A DNA stretch of 64,000 nucleotides from assembly GCF_011684115.1 (NCBI RefSeq), contig NZ_JAADJV010000001.1, positions 2,659,631-2,723,630 on the forward strand. The letters are read 5' to 3'. This DNA is from Rahnella aceris. GTDB lineage: Bacteria > Pseudomonadota > Gammaproteobacteria > Enterobacterales > Enterobacteriaceae. The first letter of the stretch is position 1. The number at the start of each line of letters is the position of its first letter. Under the pieces are notes generated by a model. That model was not told the origin of the DNA. It saw nothing but the letters and a program-made list of their open reading frames with translations, and did not search any database. Of the stretch, positions 28,605-35,064 are shown one piece after another. The translations under genes were made by a program, and so were the position numbers.

Positions 28605-29090
28605 TTACGCCCTTTCATTCCATGAGTCTGTGAACATGATGTTCCCATCGCAATGTTTCCACGTTATTTTTTCGTAACGGAGTTCAACAACTTCAAGATG
28701 ATTGTGCTTTTCTTTGGTTGGATCTTTAATATCATGCATCAGCGGGGAAATGCTCACAACCTTAACGCCTTCGATAAATATATTGAAATACTCAACTTCT
28801 TGCCCTGCATCATTGATATGATACCATTTAAATTCTGCTGACTTTAAAGTTTGGCCTTTTGAAACCGCTTTATATAAATAAGGTGATGATGAATCAAACT
28901 ATTTTTGGAAAATCATCGCAGAATGATTACGCGTTGCTGTAATGCTTCCGGTTAAAGGGTCTGCTGGCAATCGTAAATTATGTGAAAACCCTGTAACCTC
29001 AATACTACCTTCTCTATTATTTACATCCACAGACCCTTTGATTTCCGCACCGCCGTCATCTTTCAACCATAAATAAACTGGAATTGCCAT
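28605..29090 (-). pseudogene. hcp: hcp (type VI secretion tube/cargo protein) with one in-frame amber codon
   Basis: From ATG 29090 (AGGA upstream) the frame reads MAIPVYLWLKDDGGAEIKGS and continues as a normal Hcp of about 161 residues to a TAA at 28605-28607. A single TAG at 28899-28901 (codon 64) interrupts it. After the TAG the same frame continues with Hcp-typical sequence: FDSSSPYLYKAVSKGQ, SAEFKWYHINDAGQEVEY, SPLMHDIKDP, HNHLEVVELRYEKITW and TDSWNERA. The usual residue at this place is Glu (GAG), so one G-to-T change explains it. Hcp forms the T6SS tube and can carry effectors. It is expected to be inactive unless the amber is suppressed or is a sequencing error. Confidence 0.85.
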
Positions 29091-29348
29091 TTAAATATCC
29101 TTATTGAAATAATAAATTCACCATACAAACACTACCTCTTTGTAATTTAAAAATCAATCGCCTGAAACAGTAATGCTTTCGCTTAACTATATGCAATAAT
29201 AACCATCATCAAATTTAATATAATAAATTTTTATCTAAATTGAGAATATCTTTATTAGATCCCAGCCAATGCCTCCGCATTGATTTTGGACGTGTGAGTA
29301 AATTGTTATATATATGGTTAAAATAAAGTTGTAATAACGTTCAAGATA
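29091..29348. other. AT-rich promoter/leader region upstream of hcp
   Basis: No gene is seen. The sequence is strongly AT-rich, unlike the flanking operons, and is continuous in composition with the hcp-toxin-immunity genes. The hcp promoter must lie here but no unambiguous element was chosen. Confidence 0.5.
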
Positions 29349-29530
29349 AAATCTGGAAGATGTCTCGCAGGAATAACGCAGTCGGCGCCCTCCCCTGCGA
29401 AGGGGAGGGTTGGGGTGGGGTATTAAAGCAAAATCAAAAAGTTGAAGTGTGCTTTGAAAAGAGTTAGCCCTTAAAACCCCCTCCCGGCCTCCCCCTTCGC
29501 AGGGGGAGGAGCAAAGAAAAACCCGCAGCT
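29349..29530 (+). repeat. Dispersed repeat, copy 1
   Basis: The unit begins aaatctggaagatgtctcgc. It has a left hairpin (CCCTCCCCTGCGAAGGGGAGGG), then TTGGGGTGGGGTATTAA, an A-rich spacer, TTAAAACCCCCTCCC, and a right hairpin (CCTCCCCCTTCGCAGGGGGAGG). It is nearly identical to copy 2 at 30167-30352, in the same orientation, and related to copy 3 at 39569-39700 (inverted). An ORF drawn through it is a composition artefact. Confidence 0.85.
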
Positions 29531-29553
29531 TTTGCATGGGGATGAGCAAAAGA

Positions 29554-29874
29554 TTACCCCCCCATTTTCGCTTTCGTTAACGCAATCCCCGCCTTCTCTG
29601 ACAACTCAAACAGTGCCGGAAGCAGATGCGCAGAGGCTTTCAGATAGGCGCTCACCTGCGAAACGCCTTCCGGCGGCAACAGTTCGCTATTTTCCAGCCC
29701 TTCACTCAGGCACAGCAAACCCTGGCAAAGCCCTTCAGCGGATTCAGACGCGACAGCGCCGAGATCGTAAAGCTGGGGATCGGTGAAATGGCTCAGATCC
29801 AAATCGGCAATCAGGGCACGGAAAACGGTGAGGGAATTTTCGGGATGGGTGGTTTCGGTATTCATGTCAGTCAT
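29554..29874 (-). CDS. Small helical protein of unknown function
   Basis: The 106 residues are acidic and predicted mostly helical (DLSHFTDPQLYDLGAVASESAEGLCQGLL, AYLKASAHLLPALFELSEKAGIALTKAK), with no membrane segment or signal peptide. I do not recognise it; it has the look of small DUF3077/DUF6124-type enterobacterial/pseudomonad proteins, but I cannot confirm that. A weak GGA precedes ATG 29874; ATG 29865 is an alternative. Base composition is typical of the chromosome rather than of the AT-rich cassette beside it. It is enclosed, together with the RNA at 29918, by the two direct repeats. Confidence 0.6.
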   Translation of the reverse strand: MTDMNTETTHPENSLTVFRALIADLDLSHFTDPQLYDLGAVASESAEGLCQGLLCLSEGLENSELLPPEGVSQVSAYLKASAHLLPALFELSEKAGIALTKAKMGG

Positions 29875-29917
29875 GATGATTATTCCAGTACTAGATTTTG
29901 AATTTCATCACGCCTTC

Positions 29918-30052
29918 AGGTTCCAAACTAAAGGTGTGACTCAGGCAGGTTTGGAACTCCGGATCTAGCGACCGGCCAACCATTAAGATTGCCCTGCCTA
30001 AGCCACGAATTGAGTGTGCACGTAGCCCCTGAAAAAACACAAGTTTTTTCAG
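29918..30052 (+). ncRNA. Structured RNA resembling phage C4 antisense RNA
   Basis: The sequence folds in nested fashion. GTTCCAAAC (29920-29928) pairs with GTTTGGAAC (29949-29957). Alternatively GTGACTCAGGCAGG (29936-29949) pairs over 14 positions, with two mismatches, with CCTGCCTAAGCCAC (29993-30006). It ends in a perfect 10-bp hairpin CTGAAAAAAC-ACAA-GTTTTTTCAG (30029-30052) that can act as a terminator. An internal segment, TTGGAACTCCG (29951-29961), is exactly complementary to CGGAGTTCCAA (30064-30074) at the start of the following short ORF. That is the arrangement of C4 RNA of phages P1/P7/P4, which silences icd/ant translation. The identification is by architecture and recollection, without a covariance search. 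Confidence 0.6.
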
Positions 30053-30058
30053 TTCCAG

Positions 30059-30142
30059 ATGTTCGGAGTTCCAAGTCCGGCTACGGATTTTGCCGCAGCG
30101 AAGCGACTATATTCCTGCCATTTTTCGAATGAAATGGGCTAG
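30059..30142 (+). pseudogene. Short Icd-like ORF remnant downstream of the C4-like RNA
   Basis: A 27-codon frame, MFGVPSPATDFAAAKRLYSC and seven more residues, ends at TAG 30140-30142. The SPATDFAAAKRLYS segment recalls the N-terminal part of Icd/Ash-like cell-division-inhibitor proteins found after C4 RNA in P1-like and P4-like elements. It stops long before the usual length and runs towards the dispersed repeat at 30167, so it looks truncated. No antirepressor gene follows. Similarity is from memory and short, hence moderate confidence. Confidence 0.45.
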
Positions 30143-30166
30143 ATGGATTTACAGGGAGTTACTTTG

Positions 30167-30352
30167 AAATCTGGAAGATGTCTCGCAGGAATAACGCCGG
30201 TCGACTCCCTCACCTGCGAAGGGGAGGGTTGGGGTGGGGTATTAAAGCAAAATCAAAAAGTTGAAGTGTGCTTTGACAGAAGGTATAAGCCCTTAAAACC
30301 CCCTCCCAACATCCCCCTTCGCAGGGGGAGGAGTAAAGAAAAACTCGCAACC
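30167..30352 (+). repeat. Dispersed repeat, copy 2
   Basis: It has the same unit as copy 1 (29349-29530), in the same orientation, with a few substitutions and small indels in the spacer (gctttgacagaaggtataagcc against gctttgaaaagagttagcc). It ends 18 bp before the ribokinase-like stop codon. The two direct copies enclose about 640 bp. Confidence 0.85.
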
Positions 30353-30369
30353 TTCGCAGGGGTCCTGCT

Positions 30370-31302
30370 TCAAACCACCACAACCCCCATCCTCTCCCGC
30401 GCTTCTTCGTATGTCGGCATCGATGCCGCCGCGCCTGCTCTTTCCACACAAACCGAGGCGTAGGCGGATGCGAACTGCGCGGCATCCGGGAGTGTGGCGC
30501 CGGCGGCGAGTTGGGAGGCCAGCGCGCCGTTAAAGGCGTCACCTGCGCCAGTGGTGTCGACCGGGGTCGCCGGACAGGCATGGATAATCTGCGTTTCGCC
30601 GTTGACTGAAAGCAATGCGCCCTGCGTGCCTAACGTGATGATCAGTGCCTGGATCCCTTTAGCGTGCAGCGCGTGGGCGGCGCGTTGGGCAGAGGGAATA
30701 TCGCGGACTTCAATACCGGTCAGCAGCGTGCATTCCGTGGCGTTCGGCGTCAGTAAATCAACCTGCGACAGCAGATGGTCGGAAACCGGCTGGAACGGCG
30801 CGGGGTTGAGGATAATGTAGGTGTCATTTTCCTTCGCGATGCCGATCAGTTTTTCAATCGCAGGCAGATTGTTTTCGAGCTGCGTCAGCAGGATATCAGC
30901 GGCGGCGACGGCCGGACGGCATTGTTCGACTTCTTCGTCGGTGACCGTCAGGTTGGCGCCCGGATCAACGGCAATCATGTTTTCGGCATCGGCTCCGGCG
31001 ACATAAATCAGCGCGTTGCCGGTCGGGCATTCGCTGGTGGAGAACAACGTGACGGCGTCGAAACCGGCGCTGTCGAGATGGCGGCGGGCAAACATGCCGA
31101 AATCATCGCGACCAACTTTACCGATGTAATGCACCCGCGCACCGGCACGCAGTGCGGCGACCGCCTGGTTGGCGCCCTTGCCGCCCGCGCCCATCATGCT
31201 GTTGCGGGCAATCAGGGATTCTCCCGGTTTGGGGAAACGCGCCATGCCTGCGACGATATCGAGGTTGAAAGACCCAAATACGCATACCTTGCCTTTGTTC
31301 AT
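30370..31302 (-). CDS. PfkB-family carbohydrate kinase (ribokinase-like)
   Basis: Started at ATG 31302, which overlaps the preceding ROK gene stop as ATGA and has AGGAGAGAGG upstream, the protein has 310 residues. Ribokinase motifs are NLDIVAGMARFPKPGES, the GGKGANQAVAALRAG substrate loop and DTTGAGDAFNGALASQLA with the catalytic Asp and anion hole. It phosphorylates a sugar, probably at the hydroxymethyl carbon. It is the last gene of the transporter operon, together with a second, unrelated kinase. Substrate identity is open (ribose, allulose or similar). Confidence 0.85.
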   Translation of the reverse strand: MNKGKVCVFGSFNLDIVAGMARFPKPGESLIARNSMMGAGGKGANQAVAALRAGARVHYIGKVGRDDFGMFARRHLDSAGFDAVTLFSTSECPTGNALIYVAGADAENMIAVDPGANLTVTDEEVEQCRPAVAAADILLTQLENNLPAIEKLIGIAKENDTYIILNPAPFQPVSDHLLSQVDLLTPNATECTLLTGIEVRDIPSAQRAAHALHAKGIQALIITLGTQGALLSVNGETQIIHACPATPVDTTGAGDAFNGALASQLAAGATLPDAAQFASAYASVCVERAGAAASMPTYEEARERMGVVVV

Positions 31303-32243
31303 GCCTCTCTCCTGAAGGAAAATGTTCCGGCGGCCAGAGCTGGCTGCGACGGAAAAACGCGCTGTGCGGCCAGACACGCGCCACGACAACCGGTCTCGTC
31401 GGTGACGGCGCTGAAATGAATGGTCAGACCGTTCGCCGGATACGGGCTGCGCAGATGGCTGCGTAGCTGCTGTTCCAGTTCGGCCAGCGGGAAGTTTTCC
31501 ATCGCCAGCACACCGCCGCCCAGCACCAGATATTCGGGATCCAGAATGTTCATTTCACTGGCGACGGTGCGCGCCAGTCGTGCCACAAATTCAGTTAAAT
31601 CCACATGCCCGGCATGACGTACAAACAGGTCGGCGAACGGCGTTTGTGGCGCATGTTGCCGCGCCCAGCCGGTCAGCCAGTTGCCGGACGTCAGCGTTTC
31701 GACGCAGCCGGTTTTGCCGCACGGACAAAGCAACGGATTCCCCGCCAGCGGGATGTGCCCCAGTTCGCCCGCACCGCCGTGCGCGCCGTGGTAAAAATCA
31801 CCGTGGATCCACAAACTGTTGCCCAGCCCGGTGCCGAGATACAGCCCGACGGCGACGTCCGGCAGTGCGCTGTGCTGGGTTAAATCCCACCACATCAGAT
31901 GGTTAACGTCTTTGTCCATCGCCACCGGCAGGTGTAAACGTTGCGAGAGCAGCGCCGCCACCGGCTGATTATCCAGCGCGGAGATAAACGGCAGCGACAG
32001 CACGGTCTGGCGGTCGCGGGACAATATGCCCGGCAGCCCGAGCATCACCTGCGCCACCTGATTATGCGGGTCCTGTTCCTGCAAATACGCCGTGATCAGG
32101 TTTTCCAGCCCCTGTAACGGATCGGACTGCCCCGCCCAGCTTTGGGTCGGGGTTTTGTGGTAGCCGCGAAAATTTTGCTGGCTGTCCATCAGCATTAAAC
32201 GGGTATTGGTGCCCCCGACATCCACTCCAAGAAAGTGCGGCAT
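31299..32243 (-). CDS. ROK-family sugar kinase (AlsK-like)
   Basis: This 314-residue ROK protein has the ATP-binding N-terminus FLGVDVGGTNTRLMLMD, the YLGTGLGNSLWI segment, the ROK signature GAHGGAGELGHIPL, the zinc motif CPCGKTGCVET, and the phosphate loop VLGGGVLAM. It most resembles E. coli allose kinase AlsK in its middle part. It is translationally coupled to the PfkB kinase downstream and 15 bp from the AlsE-like epimerase upstream. The likely substrate is a hexose such as allose; the transported sugar is not proved. Confidence 0.83.
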   Translation of the reverse strand: MPHFLGVDVGGTNTRLMLMDSQQNFRGYHKTPTQSWAGQSDPLQGLENLITAYLQEQDPHNQVAQVMLGLPGILSRDRQTVLSLPFISALDNQPVAALLSQRLHLPVAMDKDVNHLMWWDLTQHSALPDVAVGLYLGTGLGNSLWIHGDFYHGAHGGAGELGHIPLAGNPLLCPCGKTGCVETLTSGNWLTGWARQHAPQTPFADLFVRHAGHVDLTEFVARLARTVASEMNILDPEYLVLGGGVLAMENFPLAELEQQLRSHLRSPYPANGLTIHFSAVTDETGCRGACLAAQRVFPSQPALAAGTFSFRREA

Positions 32244-32258
32244 ACGGCTCTCCTGCCC

Positions 32259-32939
32259 TCAGGCTGCGTGACGCGCCTGACGCATCTGATCGAGCATTTT
32301 GTCCCAGGCAACATCCAGATCGTTGTCCAGCGTGAACAGGCCGGAACTGCCGACGATCAGCACTTCCGCGCCCGCGCCCATCAGATCCTGATAGGTGCGC
32401 AGGTTGCAGGATCCGTCGATTTCGATCAGATAGCGGTAGCCTTTCTGCTGTTTGAGATCGCGCAGTTGCGCGATTTTCCCCAGCATTTCAGGGATAAACG
32501 GCTGACCGGCATAGCCCGGATCGACGGTCATCACGGTGATTTTATCCAGCAGATGAATGTAGTGCTGGATGTATTCCACCGGTGTCGCGGGGTTGAGCAC
32601 CACGCCGACTTTTTTGCCCAGCGAGCGGATCTGATTAATGATGCGGAACGCGTCGCGGTTAATGGTTTCGGCGTGCGGACAGATAAAATCGGCACCGGCA
32701 AGGGCTATTGGCTCGATAAAGTCAGCCGGGTTTTCCACCATCATATGCACGTCCAGAACCAGCGGCGTATGCGGGCGGATCTGCTCAATAAAGAACGGCG
32801 ACAGCGTGATATTTTTGACGTAATGCCCGTCCATGATGTCAATGTGCAGCATGTCGGCGCGACGGTTCAGCACCTCGAGTTGCTGTTTAATGTCGATCAG
32901 GCTCATGCACATCAGCGACGGAGAAATTTTGTATTCCAT
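32259..32939 (-). CDS. alsE: AlsE-like allulose(psicose)-6-phosphate 3-epimerase
   Basis: This 226-residue TIM-barrel protein belongs to the ribulose-phosphate 3-epimerase family. Features are KISPSLMCMSLIDIKQQ, metal-binding HIDIMDGHYV, HMMVENPADFI, PHAETIN, KVGVVLNPATP, MTVDPGYAGQPFIPEML, EIDGSCN and VGSSGLF. The CM after SPSLM and the overall pattern are closer to E. coli AlsE than to Rpe. It interconverts allulose-6-phosphate and fructose-6-phosphate, feeding glycolysis. The context of sugar ABC transporter and kinases fits an allose/allulose catabolic operon. Confidence 0.82.
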   Translation of the reverse strand: MEYKISPSLMCMSLIDIKQQLEVLNRRADMLHIDIMDGHYVKNITLSPFFIEQIRPHTPLVLDVHMMVENPADFIEPIALAGADFICPHAETINRDAFRIINQIRSLGKKVGVVLNPATPVEYIQHYIHLLDKITVMTVDPGYAGQPFIPEMLGKIAQLRDLKQQKGYRYLIEIDGSCNLRTYQDLMGAGAEVLIVGSSGLFTLDNDLDVAWDKMLDQMRQARHAA

Positions 32940-32977
32940 GATGTTTTCCTAAGTCAGAGGCAATTTTAAAAAACTGT

Positions 32978-34063
32978 TTAAGGTTGAGCCGCCCGCGCTT
33001 TGGCAGCGCTCATTCGCCCCGCCCTTTTTTGCAGATAACGGCTGCGGAAGAATTTCAGCGCCAGCACCACGATCAGTACCGCGCCCCACATCGCCAGGCT
33101 GAAATGCGGGCTGACGTTCATCAGATTCAGGCCGGTGGAAATCACCTGCAGGACAATCAGCGAGAGCACCACGCCCGCGACTTTGCCGAAGCCACCGTTG
33201 GGATCGGTACCGCCGAGGATGATGGCCAGCACCGTCAGCAGCAGATACGAGTCGCCGTAGCCCATGCGCGCCGAGTTGAAACGCGCCATCATAATCAGCC
33301 CGGCAATCACGCATAACATGCTGGAAATCACGTAGATGGCGATCAGCACGCGGTGGGTATTCACGCCGCTGAAATGGGTGGCGTTGATGTTGCTGCCGCT
33401 CATGTAGATGTATTTACCGAGGCGGGTGCGTTCTAAAAACACCGCGATTAAGGCTGCAGTCAGCAGGAAGATAATCAGCGGAACCGGCACGCCGAGCAGG
33501 GTTTCCGCGCCGATAAAGCGCACGATGTCCGGCATACCGCTGATCGCCGCACCGCGTGAAAGGTAGATGCCGACGCCGTTCACCATGGTCATGGTCGCCA
33601 GCGTCACCAGAATCGGATGGGCGCCGACATACGCCACCAGCGCGCCGGTCAGCATGCCAATCACCAGCGCCAGAATCATTGCGCCAACCAGCGCCAGCGT
33701 CAGCCACACCGCCTGCATCGCCATGCTGGCATCCGGCGGCAACCAGGTGAGAAACACCCATGCCATCAGTAAACTGGTCAGGTTAGCGGTGGCGATAATG
33801 CACAGGTTCAGACCACCGCTGAGGATCGGGATAAACATCGCCAGCGTCAGTAAACCGAGTTCCGGCAACTGGAAGGCGACGCTCATAAAGGTGGCATCAC
33901 TGAAAAACCGCCCCGGCATCGCCAGGCTGAAACCGATGATCACCACCAGCAATAACAGCGATAATCCCAGCGTGGTGTTATCTATTTTCAGGGAAGCGAT
34001 TTTCAGGCGAGGCCGCGTATCGGGCTTCGCTTTAAGACTCACATTTCTGCTTTTTGCGAACAT
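32978..34063 (-). CDS. Sugar ABC transporter permease (AraH/RbsC type)
   Basis: The protein has 361 residues, with a basic 30-residue N-terminal tail followed by about nine or ten hydrophobic segments. The family region is visible as GTDPNGGFGKVAGVVLSLIVLQVISTGLNLM near the C-terminus. It forms, with the permease at 34075-35064, a heterodimeric channel for a monosaccharide. The two genes are 11 bp apart and similar in type, indicating duplication within the family. Confidence 0.85.
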   Translation of the reverse strand: MFAKSRNVSLKAKPDTRPRLKIASLKIDNTTLGLSLLLLVVIIGFSLAMPGRFFSDATFMSVAFQLPELGLLTLAMFIPILSGGLNLCIIATANLTSLLMAWVFLTWLPPDASMAMQAVWLTLALVGAMILALVIGMLTGALVAYVGAHPILVTLATMTMVNGVGIYLSRGAAISGMPDIVRFIGAETLLGVPVPLIIFLLTAALIAVFLERTRLGKYIYMSGSNINATHFSGVNTHRVLIAIYVISSMLCVIAGLIMMARFNSARMGYGDSYLLLTVLAIILGGTDPNGGFGKVAGVVLSLIVLQVISTGLNLMNVSPHFSLAMWGAVLIVVLALKFFRSRYLQKRAGRMSAAKARAAQP

Positions 34064-34074
34064 AGCGGTTTTCC

Positions 34075-35064
34075 TCAGGCGAAGCCGACTTCGGTTTCTT
34101 TGCGTTTCTTGTAATGGGTGACGGTGATGGCCGCGACGATCACCACGCCGATAACGATATTCATGAAGTAACTGGAAACGCCGATCAGGTTGAGGCCGTT
34201 TTTCAGCACGCCAATCAGGAACACGCCCATCAGGGTGCCGACCACGCTGCCTTTGCCGCCGTTGAGACTGGCACCGCCGAGCACTGCCGCCGCCAGTACA
34301 TCCAGCTCGCCGCCGACCAGTGCATTCGGCACCACTTCACCGACGCGATACACCTGCACCAGCCCGCCAATCGCCGCCATCGCGCCGAGATATCCGTAGG
34401 CAAAAAGATGCAGCAAACCGACGCGAATACCGATACGGCGTGCGGATTCCTGGTCACCGCCGACCGCAAATAACTGGCGTCCGAGATGGGTTTTGTTAAG
34501 CAGGATCCAGCTCAGTCCGGCGACCACTAACATCACCACCACCGGCAATCCAATCTGATAATGCTGCTCGCCGACGCTGAACGGCAGCACACGGATTGGC
34601 GTCGTCAGCCAGTCCGGCAGGTCGTACAAACTGGTGCCGTTGGTCAGCCACATCAGCATGCCGAACAGCAGCGACTGCATACTGATGGTGACGATGATCG
34701 ACACGATGCGCAGGCAGTAGATCAGAATCGCGTTGATCATCCCGAGCACCGTGCCGATGGCGACCGCCAGTAAAATGCTGCCGGTCGGGCTGCTCAGGCC
34801 GTAGTGAATCGCCAGCGTGGCGATGAGGTACTGCACGACAGAAGCCACGGCGGCGAACGAAATATCGATTCCGCCGGTGACCAGCACCACGAACAGACCG
34901 AGGGCAAAGATGCCGCTGACGGCGTAGCTTTCGGTCAGATCCAGCAGGTTCTGTAAAGTCAGAAACTGGTTGGTGAGTAAGGAAAAGGTGACGATCACCA
35001 CCAGCAATACCCAGGCTAAATAACCTTCGTTGCTGGACGGGCGTAACCGGCTGAGCTTAAGCAT
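34075..35064 (-). CDS. Sugar ABC transporter permease (RbsC type)
   Basis: ATG 35064 is chosen because GGAGG precedes it and it overlaps the ATPase stop by 8 nt; the longer open frame would begin inside the ATPase gene. The 329 residues contain about nine membrane segments and the conserved LGGASLNGGKGSVVGTLMGVFLIGVLKNGLNL region. A short basic tail precedes the first helix. It works with the permease at 32978. Confidence 0.86.
   Translation of the reverse strand: MLKLSRLRPSSNEGYLAWVLLVVIVTFSLLTNQFLTLQNLLDLTESYAVSGIFALGLFVVLVTGGIDISFAAVASVVQYLIATLAIHYGLSSPTGSILLAVAIGTVLGMINAILIYCLRIVSIIVTISMQSLLFGMLMWLTNGTSLYDLPDWLTTPIRVLPFSVGEQHYQIGLPVVVMLVVAGLSWILLNKTHLGRQLFAVGGDQESARRIGIRVGLLHLFAYGYLGAMAAIGGLVQVYRVGEVVPNALVGGELDVLAAAVLGGASLNGGKGSVVGTLMGVFLIGVLKNGLNLIGVSSYFMNIVIGVVIVAAITVTHYKKRKETEVGFA

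Noticed and set aside
28653..28841. 62-codon plus-strand ORF
   Set aside because: Lies opposite the 3' half of the interrupted hcp gene, whose minus-strand frame gives convincing Hcp sequence.
28611..28898. Frameshift in hcp
   Set aside because: The downstream half is in the same frame as the upstream half; only a single TAG separates them, so it is a nonsense change, not a frameshift.
29235..29549. 104-codon minus-strand ORF
   Set aside because: Almost all of it is the GC-rich dispersed repeat copy 1 read in a chance open frame; the same translation appears at copy 2. No ribosome site or protein-like composition.
27794..30352. tRNA-associated genomic island with attachment sites
   Set aside because: No tRNA gene, integrase or flanking att-like duplication was found; the only direct repeats are the dispersed elements, which also occur outside the region.
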